A DNA stretch of 64,000 nucleotides from Phycisphaerales bacterium UBA7800. Lineage in GTDB: Bacteria > Planctomycetota > Phycisphaerae > Phycisphaerales > Phycisphaeraceae. Shown piece by piece: positions 16,546 to 25,073 of this stretch (positions are counted from its first letter, which is position 1; every line of letters begins with the position of its first letter). Location of the stretch: positions 1 to 64,000 of the forward strand of contig DLCK01000079.1 in the NCBI GenBank assembly GCA_002480565.1, read 5' to 3'. A program made the position numbers and the translations under genes. The notes below the pieces were generated by a model, which saw nothing but the letters and a program-made list of their open reading frames with translations, ran no database searches and was not told the origin of the DNA.

Positions 16546-17604
16546 ATGAGCGTTTCGCAGAATGATATTGCTAAGGCAGCAGGGGTCAGTCAACGGGCGG
16601 TCTCTTTTGCGTTAAACGGTAAACCCAATGTCAGTCAGGAGAAACGTGACGAAATTCTCCGTGTGGCTCGCAAGTTGGGCTACCGGGTCAATACCTCTGC
16701 CAGAGCCATGCGCAAGCAGTCCACCGAGGCGATTGGCTTACTGGTTCAGCATTTTAATGTCGGTGATTCCTTCTTTATGGGGATCAACAAGACTTTGCAG
16801 GATGCGGGCTATTACACCCTCATTGAGCAGTTCACCGGCGTGTTGCAGTTGGATGAAAAGCCTGCTCGACTGGTGCTTGAGAATGTGGTGGATGGCTTGA
16901 TCATCATCAATTCGGATGCTTCGCTGGTGGAGTTGCTGCACAACAAATTTGCCAACCTCATTAACCGGACGGTCTGGCTGGAGAGTTCTCATTTTGCGGA
17001 CTTTGGTTGCATCCAACGTGATGAAGATGGTGTCTGTCAACAGGCAGTGAAACGTCTGGCGGAGCGTGGTTTTCGACGGTTGATTTATATTGAGGATATC
17101 GCGGACTTGGATGTCTTGCCCGTGCCGTTTGATGGCAGCAAACCGTACACCGGCGGCTTGCATTATTCATCCCATCAGCGGCGGGAGAGTGTGCAAAAGT
17201 ATGCTCAGCAAATCGGCATCGAAGTGGATGCCATGGACGCGCATACCCGGACGACAAGAGATGGCATTGAACAGTTGCAGACGCTGCTCAACCAACAAAC
17301 GCAGACCAAAACAGCGGTCGTCGCTTACGACTATCGCATGGCAGATTGGTGCTTTCATCAGTTGGCGATCAAGGGATTGGTCTGCCCTAAAGACTATGCA
17401 CTAATGGCATTGGACGAACTGCGGTTTTACAAACAGGAATTGCATTGGCAGGAACTCACCCGTCTGAGTTTTAACCGCGTTAAAGCCGGCCAAATGGCGG
17501 CGCAAATGGTTCTCGACATGGTATGTCATGATGCTCAACCCAAGTCCGTCCGCATTGGCGGTGACTGGGTGCAAGGCAAGACGCTCGAGCAGGCAACCGA
17601 TTGA
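16546..17604 (+). CDS. LacI-family transcription regulator 1
   Basis: A 352-residue regulator. Residues 1-60 form the LacI helix-turn-helix and hinge helix (DIAKAAGVSQRAVSFALNG, SARAMRKQST). The rest is the sugar-binding domain (GLLVQHFNVGD, DGLIIINSDASL, FNRVKAGQMAAQMVLDM). GTG 16537 is in frame, but ATG 16546 has AGGG 8 bases upstream and aligns with the start of the paralogue at 20474; the first 35 residues of the two differ at very few positions, so both should read similar operators. It heads the cassette regulator-pseudopilin-GH10 and probably controls it in response to a xylan-derived or similar sugar, which is inference. Confidence 0.88.
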   Translation: MSVSQNDIAKAAGVSQRAVSFALNGKPNVSQEKRDEILRVARKLGYRVNTSARAMRKQSTEAIGLLVQHFNVGDSFFMGINKTLQDAGYYTLIEQFTGVLQLDEKPARLVLENVVDGLIIINSDASLVELLHNKFANLINRTVWLESSHFADFGCIQRDEDGVCQQAVKRLAERGFRRLIYIEDIADLDVLPVPFDGSKPYTGGLHYSSHQRRESVQKYAQQIGIEVDAMDAHTRTTRDGIEQLQTLLNQQTQTKTAVVAYDYRMADWCFHQLAIKGLVCPKDYALMALDELRFYKQELHWQELTRLSFNRVKAGQMAAQMVLDMVCHDAQPKSVRIGGDWVQGKTLEQATD

Positions 17605-17640
17605 ATTCGTATTCAACAGCGATCATAAAAAAGAGATTCA

Positions 17641-17650
17641 TCGTTAACGA
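17641..17650. promoter_or_regulatory. palindrome before pseudopilin gene
   Basis: TCGTTAACGA is a perfect 10-base palindrome. It lies immediately before the ribosome site AAAGG of the pseudopilin at 17662, the same place as the AAACGTTT palindrome in the first cassette. Possible operator; a chance palindrome of this length cannot be excluded. Confidence 0.3.
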
Positions 17651-17661
17651 AAGGCTCTCAC

Positions 17662-18429
17662 ATGCATACATGCAATAAACGTTCTGTGACTGGTTTTACG
17701 CTCATTGAGTTGCTAGTGGTGATCTCCATCATTTCACTGTTGATTTCAATCCTGCTTCCTGCATTAGGAGCAGCACGAAAGACAGCAAGGTCCATGCAGT
17801 GTCTGACAATCGTCAAACAATTTGCATCCGTGAATTTTATCTATGCTCAGGATCACACGGATTGGTATATCCCATTACGTGTGACTGATAGCGGGGGTAC
17901 GGAAGTCTCCCAGGGCCGATGGATTCGCATGACCTATGTCCAGCAGGCCATGGGATCGGATATCTACGCAGGGACGGACTACTGGAAACGCAGCCGGATG
18001 TGTCCCGATTCACAGTTACCTTTGACGCAACCTCACCCGTCTCGTGCCAACAATTATTACATGCCCTGGAGCTATGGCATGAACAACACATGGGACGGCG
18101 ATTGGAACTTTCCCGTCTATCGAACCTATGGCAATTTAAGAGTCCGACACATCACCCAAAGTGAAATGGATTCCCGAAGCCCAAGTAACAAACTCATGTT
18201 CATGGACTGCCTGGATATGCAAACCGTCGAAGGCAATACCCGATATTGGGCGGGTACAGATCAATTGACTCTAGCAGCAAGACCCTATGGTGCGATGAGT
18301 TTTCGACACGCCAGTGGCAGTGTCATGAACAGTGCTTTTTATGACGGGCATGCCCGAGGTGTTCGTTTTGATGAAGCGGATAACAATGACAAAATGTGGC
18401 ATCTTGACCCTGATGATTTGATCAATTGA
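17662..18429 (+). CDS. type II/IV pseudopilin, His...Asp-Gly type
   Basis: A 255-residue pseudopilin. The short leader ends at TG/FTLIELLVV with Glu at +5, then ISIISLLISILLPALGAARK forms the N-terminal helix. The C-terminal region has FRHASGSVMNSAFYDGHARG, in which His and Asp-Gly are 11 residues apart rather than the usual 9. GAAAGG lies 8 bases before ATG 17662. It is the middle gene of the cassette LacI-pseudopilin-GH10 and a clear paralogue of the pseudopilin at 21532 (shared KQ-x3-NFIYA-x2-H region and YDGHA). Processing by the prepilin peptidase at 62990 is likely; its partner machine is not in the window. Confidence 0.88.
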   Translation: MHTCNKRSVTGFTLIELLVVISIISLLISILLPALGAARKTARSMQCLTIVKQFASVNFIYAQDHTDWYIPLRVTDSGGTEVSQGRWIRMTYVQQAMGSDIYAGTDYWKRSRMCPDSQLPLTQPHPSRANNYYMPWSYGMNNTWDGDWNFPVYRTYGNLRVRHITQSEMDSRSPSNKLMFMDCLDMQTVEGNTRYWAGTDQLTLAARPYGAMSFRHASGSVMNSAFYDGHARGVRFDEADNNDKMWHLDPDDLIN

Positions 18430-18486
18430 TATTGATGTAACGAATTAATAGTTTCGATTTATACTCCATTTGAAAGTGTCAATCCT

Positions 18487-20283
18487 ATGAAGACCCGTTG
18501 CGTTGCGGCCTTGGCTATCCTCTTGTCGTTTTCAGTCTGTTGTGCCCAGACACTCCCGCCAAACATTCAGGAAGCGGTGGTTTTGTATCAGCCATTGGAT
18601 ATGTTTCCCGTTGATTTGAATGCTGCGGTTTACCTGAATCAAAACAACGGTTCGCAAGGTTCACTTGTCAAAGTTGATCCTCACACGCTTGAACTGACAT
18701 GCATTGAAGTATCCAGCAAGCCACTGCATTTACAGTTGGTCGTGCCTGTGGTGGGCAGTATTACCAAAGGGGATACGCTACTGATCCTGCTCGAAGCTCG
18801 GACACTTGAACACGATGCTGCGTATGAATCCGGTCGACTGCATTTGAACATGGAACGGCGCGAGACCTGGACCAAGTCCTTGGGGTATTCATCTGCGATT
18901 TCTGATGAGTCGCAGCTTCTTGCGATTCCCTTTATCGCACGTGAAGACATTGCCCCAAGCCAAGGGCAGGTGACCATTCCCATTGGCTATTACCCACAGA
19001 AAATTCAGATTCAACATCTGCGTCTGCTCAACTTCGGCACGCAGATTCAGGTCGATCAACTCTCCACCAAACAATATGAATATGAAGGCTATCAAGCAGA
19101 TGCACCTTGGCGGACATTAGCCAATGAACGTATTGAAACGCATCGCAAAGCACCTTTGAATATCACCGTGTTGGATGCAAATCAAAATCCGATTCCTGAG
19201 GCAAACGTTCATGTCCAGATGACAAAACATGCCTTCCCATTTGGCACCGCAGTCAATGAATGGCGGATGATCGGGCAAGCCGAAAAAGACATCATTTACC
19301 GTGAAAAATTTGAGAGTCTCTTTAACCGGGCAACCAACGAGACAAGTCTTAAATGGACAAGTTGGGTGCAACCGTCACGGCAGGAGATGGCGATGCAGAC
19401 CCTTGACTGGCTTAATGACCGAGACATCCCGGTACGTGGTCATACACTCGTTTGGCCGTCCTGGAATAAATCACCTGCATTTATCAAAGATCTCCAGGAT
19501 GACCCTCAAGGTTTGCGTGCTGCAATTGAATCACACATCCGAGAGATCATGACTGCTTGCCAAGGCAAGGTGGTTGAATGGGACGTGGTTAATGAGGTTC
19601 ACAACAACCGTGATTTGTTGGATGTCCTAGGTGATGAGCAGATGGATGAATGGTTCAGGTTAGCTCGTGAAATCGAACCGCAGCTGCCACTTTTTATCAA
19701 TGATTTTGGGATACTCCAAGGTAGTGCCGGTTATGAGTTGGCCAAGCAGGAGAGTTACTATCAATTGGTCAAAGGCATGTTGGATCGTGGTGTGCCGCTT
19801 GATGGGATTGGTTTTCAAAGTCACTTTCGACTCTATGCGGTGACACCTCCAACACGGGTATGGGAAATTTTGGATCGCTATGCAGCATTGGGGTTAAAGC
19901 TCGGCATCACCGAGTACGATTTTGCATGGGTTAGCGAAGCCTTTCAAGCCCAATACCTCAAGGATTATATGACCGCCTGTTTTGCTCATCCGTCGGTGAA
20001 TCAGTTTGTGATGTGGGGTTTCTGGGACGGCTCGCATTGGCGAGAAGACGGGGGGATGTTTGCATTGGACTGGCGTGAAAAACCATCGCTCGATGTCTAC
20101 ATGGATCTGGTCTTCAACCAATGGTGGACCGATGAAAATAAAGTCACCGATGCCCAGGGACATATCCAGACGCGTGGCTTTTTGGGTGAGTACAAACTGA
20201 CCGTCACAGCCAACGGAAACACAGTGATTCAGACCCTTTCACTTCCCAAGGATGGCAGCAGCTTACAGATTGTCATGCCTTGA
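18487..20283 (+). CDS. secreted GH10 endo-xylanase-like enzyme 1
   Basis: A 598-residue secreted enzyme with signal peptide (MKTRCVAALAILLSFSVCCAQ). Residues about 25-210 are a beta-rich N-terminal domain, likely a carbohydrate-binding jelly roll. Then a short Ig-like segment (LNITVLDANQNPIPEANVHV) leads to the GH10 barrel at about 240-540. The acid/base is Glu370 in WDVVNE and the nucleophile is Glu476 in GITEYDF; RGHTLVWPSW is the third GH10 signature. A C-terminal beta domain (GFLGEYKLTVTANG) follows. GH10 enzymes cleave beta-1,4-xylan chains. It follows the pseudopilin by 57 bases and is a paralogue of the enzyme at 22362. The ribosome site is weak. Confidence 0.9.
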   Translation: MKTRCVAALAILLSFSVCCAQTLPPNIQEAVVLYQPLDMFPVDLNAAVYLNQNNGSQGSLVKVDPHTLELTCIEVSSKPLHLQLVVPVVGSITKGDTLLILLEARTLEHDAAYESGRLHLNMERRETWTKSLGYSSAISDESQLLAIPFIAREDIAPSQGQVTIPIGYYPQKIQIQHLRLLNFGTQIQVDQLSTKQYEYEGYQADAPWRTLANERIETHRKAPLNITVLDANQNPIPEANVHVQMTKHAFPFGTAVNEWRMIGQAEKDIIYREKFESLFNRATNETSLKWTSWVQPSRQEMAMQTLDWLNDRDIPVRGHTLVWPSWNKSPAFIKDLQDDPQGLRAAIESHIREIMTACQGKVVEWDVVNEVHNNRDLLDVLGDEQMDEWFRLAREIEPQLPLFINDFGILQGSAGYELAKQESYYQLVKGMLDRGVPLDGIGFQSHFRLYAVTPPTRVWEILDRYAALGLKLGITEYDFAWVSEAFQAQYLKDYMTACFAHPSVNQFVMWGFWDGSHWREDGGMFALDWREKPSLDVYMDLVFNQWWTDENKVTDAQGHIQTRGFLGEYKLTVTANGNTVIQTLSLPKDGSSLQIVMP

Positions 20284-20335
20284 GATCAAGTTTTTTTGAT
20301 GTTTCTGTAACATATTTCTACAATTGATATTAAAT

Positions 20336-20379
20336 AAAAAATAGCGTACTGAATCCAATGATTCAGTACGCTATTTTTT
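20336..20379 (+). terminator. strong terminator after GH10 gene 1, with operator-like arms
   Basis: Arms AAAAATAGCGTACTGAAT (ending 20354) and ATTCAGTACGCTATTTTTT (20361-20379) pair perfectly over a 6-base loop and end in a T run, with an A run on the other side, so it can work in both directions. The arm end ATTCAGTACGC is close to the 14-bp operator-like repeats 40 bases downstream (ATTCAGTACTACGC), so it may also be a regulator site. Confidence 0.85.
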
Positions 20380-20419
20380 ATTGCGCATCTTGATTTGGGA
20401 TACCTGAAGCGTATTATGT

Positions 20420-20461
20420 ACTACGCATTCAGTTCTGCGGATTCAGTACTACGCATTCAGT
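20420..20461. promoter_or_regulatory. three tandem 14-bp operator-like repeats
   Basis: ACTACGCATTCAGT (20420-20433), TCTGCGGATTCAGT (20434-20447) and ACTACGCATTCAGT (20448-20461) stand head to tail without gaps and end 12 bases before the LacI start at 20474. GCGTA (20409-20413) and TACGC (20422-20426) add an inverted pair at the left end. The unit is shared with the two repeats before the LacI gene at 16546. Probable operators for LacI 1 and 2. Confidence 0.65.
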
Positions 20462-20473
20462 GAGGCGGTATCG

Positions 20474-21505
20474 ATGAGCGTTTCGCAATATGACATAGCC
20501 AAAGCTGCCGGAGTCAGTCAACGGGCGGTCTCGTTTGCACTCAACGGCAAGCCGAATGTCAGTAAAGAAAAGCGTGAAAAAATCATCCGAGTAGCTCAAA
20601 AAATGGGATACCGTCCAAGTGCTTCGGCCCGGGCGATGCAACGGCGATCCACCGGCGCGATTGGCGTGCTGGTTCAGCACTACACTTCCGAGGAAGCGAT
20701 GCTCGAAGGCATCAATCGTGTTTTGCAACAGGCTGGATATCACACCATCATTGAGCAGTATGGGGGTGTCCTCAAACTTGATGCCAACAAGTCAAGATTG
20801 TTGCTTGAGCGTGTCGTTGATGGTTTGATCATCATCAATGCCGATGAGTCGGTGACGGATCTGGTGCATACGCAGTTTGAAAATCTTGCATCCCAGATGG
20901 TCTGGCTTGAGTGTGCTCATTTTGGTACCTCAGGATGTGTCCGACGTGATGAGACGGGGGTGGCAAAGCATGCCGTCGAACAGCTCTCAGAAAAGGGATA
21001 CGACCGCATTCTCTACATCGAACGACATGCCGGCTTGGAGTCTGGCCGCAAGCAGTTTCCGTACTCGGGGGGCATTCACTACAGTTGTCTGGATCGACAC
21101 ATTGCTGCTCAACAGATGGCTGAAAAACTGGGGATCGAATTTAACTGCATTGACTCGATGCTTCGACTTGAGCCACTCACCAGTGAGCAGTTGGCTGAAC
21201 ATCTTGATCTGAATCGTGGAGACCGTGTGGCGATCCTGGCCTATGACTTTTGGGTTGCCGAGTGGGCCAATCGTCGGCTGTTGCGTTTGGGATTGGATTG
21301 CCCACGTGACTATGGCTTGTTGTGTCTGGATGAACATCGGCAATTCAAGACCGCCAACATCTGGCCGGAGTTATCGCGATATACCTTTGATCGATTGGCA
21401 GCAGGTCAGCAGGCTGCGCAAATGCTCTTGAGCATGGTCAACGAAAAGTCACAGATCGCATCCCATTGCGTCGGGCCGGACTTGATTCTTGGCCAAACAT
21501 TTTAA
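20474..21505 (+). CDS. LacI-family transcription regulator 2
   Basis: A 343-residue regulator, paralogue of the one at 16546. The DNA-binding part (DIAKAAGVSQRAVSFALNG) is almost unchanged between the two, while the sensor part has diverged more, which suggests similar operators but different inducers. Sensor motifs include GVLVQHYTSEE, DGLIIINADES and the C-terminal FDRLAAGQQAAQMLLSM. ATG 20474 is preceded by GAGG at 8 bases. Upstream are three 14-bp repeats and the terminator of the preceding GH10 gene. It heads the third cassette, ending 26 bases before the pseudopilin start. Confidence 0.9.
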   Translation: MSVSQYDIAKAAGVSQRAVSFALNGKPNVSKEKREKIIRVAQKMGYRPSASARAMQRRSTGAIGVLVQHYTSEEAMLEGINRVLQQAGYHTIIEQYGGVLKLDANKSRLLLERVVDGLIIINADESVTDLVHTQFENLASQMVWLECAHFGTSGCVRRDETGVAKHAVEQLSEKGYDRILYIERHAGLESGRKQFPYSGGIHYSCLDRHIAAQQMAEKLGIEFNCIDSMLRLEPLTSEQLAEHLDLNRGDRVAILAYDFWVAEWANRRLLRLGLDCPRDYGLLCLDEHRQFKTANIWPELSRYTFDRLAAGQQAAQMLLSMVNEKSQIASHCVGPDLILGQTF

Positions 21506-21531
21506 TACATCCGCAACCCAAGGAAATGAAT

Positions 21532-22272
21532 ATGAACCCTGAAAAAAAGGCATTTACGCTCATTGAGTTGCTGGTGGTGATTTCGATTATCTCCATTTTG
21601 ATCTCCATCCTTCTGCCTGCGTTAGGAGCAGCCCGCAAGTCCGCCCGCGCGATGCAGTGTCTGACATTGATGAAGCAATACGCATCAGCGAACTTTATTT
21701 ACGCTGGTGATCACAACGGTTGGTATGTCCCATTTCGCAATACCACATCCGGCGTGACCACGCAGACGACTTGGCAGAAGGTTGAGTACTTCCAGGAATT
21801 GATCAAGGCCCGCAAGACACCCAACGGTGGCTCGCAATATTATTACGCTCGCGCCGCCTGCCCTGATGCGACCGAATCACAAGCGACCATGACAGCCAGT
21901 GGCTACGTGGATATCACTTTGTCCTATGGTGCCAATTCCACATGGGATTCAAGTTGGTCTTATCCAACCTACAAGACCATTGGCGGGCAGACTTATCGCC
22001 TGATCACTCAGTCGGACTTGGATCAACTCAATGTCTCCAAAAAGGTGATGTACTGTGATGCAGTCGATTGGCAGATCAACGGCAACCGCGTGGATAAATG
22101 GACTGGACTTGATTCAACGACGAGGCAATCTGTCTCCGGGTACAACGGCTGTATGAGTTTCCGCCATAGCAACGGGCGTGTGATGAATGCGTCGTTTTAT
22201 GATGGTCATGCCGCTGCCGTACAACAAGCCGATGCATTAAACAACGCGGAGATGTGGGTTCTCCAACCGTAA
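21532..22272 (+). CDS. type II/IV pseudopilin, His...Asp-Gly type
   Basis: A 246-residue pseudopilin with leader site KKA/FTLIELLVV, Glu at +5 and the N-terminal helix SIISILISILLPALGAARKS. The C-terminal FRHSNGRVMNASFYDGHAAA again has His and Asp-Gly 11 residues apart, as in the paralogue at 17662. ATG 21532 is chosen because AAGGA ends 7 bases before it; ATG 21526 overlaps the ribosome site, and the longer frame to 21466 runs into the regulator gene. It is the middle gene of the third cassette, 89 bases before the GH10 start. Export or assembly by a T2SS-like machine is expected; the reason for one pseudopilin per hydrolase is unknown. Confidence 0.9.
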   Translation: MNPEKKAFTLIELLVVISIISILISILLPALGAARKSARAMQCLTLMKQYASANFIYAGDHNGWYVPFRNTTSGVTTQTTWQKVEYFQELIKARKTPNGGSQYYYARAACPDATESQATMTASGYVDITLSYGANSTWDSSWSYPTYKTIGGQTYRLITQSDLDQLNVSKKVMYCDAVDWQINGNRVDKWTGLDSTTRQSVSGYNGCMSFRHSNGRVMNASFYDGHAAAVQQADALNNAEMWVLQP

Positions 22273-22361
22273 AAAACACCTTTAAACAAGTACTATTTTG
22301 GACGTTTACCACGTTGCGATGCAGTGTTGGTATTCCACAATCAAATTTAAAAGGATTCGCT

Positions 22362-24161
22362 GTGAAACAATTGAGTCGATGGTTTATGTTCCCGATGTTA
22401 CTACTCGTTAGCACACTGGTTCATGCACAGGACAAACCGGTTTTACCAGACAACGGGACGGCGATGATCCCGGTTGATGCCTTGTTCGTCTCACCCTTGG
22501 AAGGTGCCGCGATCAAGTCCGTCATCAAGTCGCAGGTGCCGGTTAAGGATATGCATTTTGACAAGGCATTGCGGGTGTCCATTCCAGTCAAACCGCAATG
22601 GGACCGTGACATTCAATTGAATATCCCGACCACTTTGCCGATTGCTGACGGTGATGCGCTCTACTTGGAACTGTGGGCACGTACGCTTTCGTCGGATGAT
22701 GCGCAGAACCAAATGGGTGAGATTCGTCTGGTTCTTGAACAGAATTTCAAGCCATGGAAAAAGATCATTTGGATGAAGCAGGAAGTCGGCAAGCAGTGGA
22801 CGCATTTCCAGATTCCCGTGTTGTCGCGCATGGTCTTGGATACTGGTAAAGCCAAGGTTGCCTTGCGGCTGGGGGGGCGTCAACAGGTCTTGGAACTTGC
22901 GGGGCTGCGACTGCTTAATTTTGGCAAGACAGTTGATGTCAAAACGCTGCCACACTCGGATTTGAATTACATGGGGATGGCACCGGATTCACCGTGGCGT
23001 GCCGAGGCTGAAAAACGCATTGAACAGTATCGCAAGGGGGATTTGGCTATCAAGCTTGTCGATCTTTCTGGTAAGCCCATCACCAATGCGCAGGTGCATG
23101 TACAGATGACGCGACATGCTTTTTCATTTGGCAGCGTCTATAACACCCGCTGGTTTCATGGCAAGAATTCTGTCACCGCCGATGCCGCAAAGTATAAACA
23201 GACCTTTAAGGAACTGTTTAACATCGGTGTGGACGAAGGCGCAATGAAATGGACCGCATGGGAAAACCCAAAAGCATGGGCAGGTATCAATGCGTCATTG
23301 GATTGGATGAAGCAAAACAATATCGACGTCCGCGGACACTGTCTGGTTTGGGGGAGTTTCCTGCGCATGCCCAAGGATATCCCGTCGATCATCGACAAGC
23401 CGGATGTCCTTAAACGCCGGATCATCGACCACATCCATGATGCAGTTGGAGCAACACGTGGCAAGGTCATTACATGGGACGTGGTCAACGAACCCCAATC
23501 GCATACAGACGTCTTTAAAAATCTGGATGACGAAGTGATGGTCGATTGGTTTAAGGCAGCACACGAAGCGAATCCCACTATCGGTCTGACACTCAACGAA
23601 ACCACTACCGGCTCCATGGACGGCGGGATGGATCGCTTTGAAAAGCATGCTCGGATGTTGATGGCCAAAGGTGCTCCGATCACGTCATTGGGTTTTCAAT
23701 CGCACTTTAGCCAGTTGGGTATGCCGATCCCCAAGGTCTATGCCATCCTCGAACGCTTTGGCAAACTGGGACTTGATCTGGAGATCACCGAATTTGATTA
23801 TTCAGGCGTGGATGAAAACATGCAGGCTGCATTCACCCGTGACTACATGACGATTTGTTTTAGCCATCCGAAGGTGACTTCATTTTTACACTGGGGATTC
23901 TGGGCCGGTTCACACTGGCGTCCGGATCGCGCGTTGTTCAACAAGGATTGGACCATCAAACCCAACGGCCAGGCGTATAAGGATTTGGTCTTTGGCAAAT
24001 GGTGGACCGATCAAAAACTCTCCACTGACTCCCAAGGCAGCATTCAAACGCGTGGATTTCTTGGTGATTATACGCTGACCATCAAAGCCGATGGCAAGAC
24101 GATGACCCGGACTTTGAGATTGGGCAGTGAAGGTAGTACGTTGAAAATCGTGATGCCGTGA
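22362..24161 (+). CDS. secreted GH10 endo-xylanase-like enzyme 2
   Basis: A 599-residue secreted enzyme, paralogue of the one at 18487. GTG 22362 has AAGGA 6 bases upstream and begins a proper signal peptide (KQLSRWFMFPMLLLVSTLVHAQ); the longer frame from 22254 overlaps the pseudopilin gene. A beta-rich N-terminal domain, a linker domain (LAIKLVDLSGKPITNAQVHV) and the GH10 barrel follow, with acid/base Glu377 (WDVVNE) and nucleophile Glu477 (EITEFDY) and RGHCLVWGSF. The C-terminal beta domain (TRGFLGDYTLTIKADG) is shared with the first enzyme. Together they probably attack xylan or a related beta-1,4-glycan outside the cell. Confidence 0.9.
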   Translation: MKQLSRWFMFPMLLLVSTLVHAQDKPVLPDNGTAMIPVDALFVSPLEGAAIKSVIKSQVPVKDMHFDKALRVSIPVKPQWDRDIQLNIPTTLPIADGDALYLELWARTLSSDDAQNQMGEIRLVLEQNFKPWKKIIWMKQEVGKQWTHFQIPVLSRMVLDTGKAKVALRLGGRQQVLELAGLRLLNFGKTVDVKTLPHSDLNYMGMAPDSPWRAEAEKRIEQYRKGDLAIKLVDLSGKPITNAQVHVQMTRHAFSFGSVYNTRWFHGKNSVTADAAKYKQTFKELFNIGVDEGAMKWTAWENPKAWAGINASLDWMKQNNIDVRGHCLVWGSFLRMPKDIPSIIDKPDVLKRRIIDHIHDAVGATRGKVITWDVVNEPQSHTDVFKNLDDEVMVDWFKAAHEANPTIGLTLNETTTGSMDGGMDRFEKHARMLMAKGAPITSLGFQSHFSQLGMPIPKVYAILERFGKLGLDLEITEFDYSGVDENMQAAFTRDYMTICFSHPKVTSFLHWGFWAGSHWRPDRALFNKDWTIKPNGQAYKDLVFGKWWTDQKLSTDSQGSIQTRGFLGDYTLTIKADGKTMTRTLRLGSEGSTLKIVMP

Positions 24162-24194
24162 TCGTCCATTTTGAATGATTGATATCGAACTACC

Positions 24195-24233
24195 CGCAGG
24201 AATTAGTGTACGCCACTTCCTGCGTTTTTTTTT
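24195..24233 (+). terminator. rho-independent terminator after GH10 gene 2
   Basis: CGCAGGA (24195-24201) pairs with TCCTGCG (24218-24224), with an inner AGTG/CACT pair after a 3-base bulge, followed by nine T residues. Confidence 0.85.
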
Positions 24234-25073
24234 AGTGGAGCGATTGAATGGTGCCTGACCTCATTTGATTGCGCTGCGTGGTGATGGGTTGGCAATTTAT
24301 TCAATCCATCACCAAGCTTGGTGCCATGCTTTGAAGGAACTTTACTCGATCATCTGACCGGTATTGCAGTTGGCAATTCGAGCCATTCGTTTCCTTCTCG
24401 TGAAGACTTTTTTTAATCAGTCTCGGGGTTGTACTAGTCTGAATTGGTTTTATTATTGCATAAATTTACATATTATAAATTTTGTTGGTTGGTTTTAAAA
24501 AAACATATAAATATTTGTATAAAATAGTTTAAAATATCAACACATAATTTTATTTTATAATATTTTCACTATTTTTCATTGACATTTCTGAATTCATTCC
24601 TAGGCTTCTTAGAACGAAGTTGTAGGTGTGGTGAAGTTGTATCTGTGTGATTATTCATCCACGCCGAGGGGTGTTTGATACTCGAAATTAAATGTAATTT
24701 TTAGCTGTGTGACACACTGGGGATGAGTAATCCCTGAGTAGTCACGTGAAGCGAATGATTGGTGACTATTGGGTAGATGGTCTGATGTTTGGTGATTCTT
24801 CAGTCAGGCTTGCCATGATTCATGGATCGTAAAAATATCAGTACACAGCAGGTCGACATTTGTGATGCTGCGAACAATTCTGCACGCATGCATGTCGCGC
24901 GATGTGTATCTGTACGCGCATAAGCAAAACAATCCTCGGTACGAAAAAATGATTCAATAAGTTGAATCGTCTGAGCTTTTCTCCCAATGAATGAACACGT
25001 TCTTGAGTTGGATAGGGCAACGCCTATTGTTTGCCCCAAGGTCATATATCAGGCATTTCAAAGGAGACATATT
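24234..25073. other. 840-base gene-free leader, partly AT-rich
   Basis: No supported gene. About 24450-24600 is strongly AT-rich, with runs such as TAAAAAAACATATAAATATTT. Further on are inverted pairs TAGTCAC (24739-24745) with GTGACTA (24762-24768), and the perfect GATTCAA-TAAG-TTGAATC (24951-24968), about 105 bases before the GH16 start. The stretch looks like a long regulated promoter or leader for the GH16 gene. I could not match it to a known riboswitch. Confidence 0.5.

Noticed and set aside
16505..20461. CRISPR-like or mini-satellite reading of the 14-bp repeats
   Set aside because: No spacers, only two and three copies, and a fixed distance to two paralogous start codons; operators are the better explanation.
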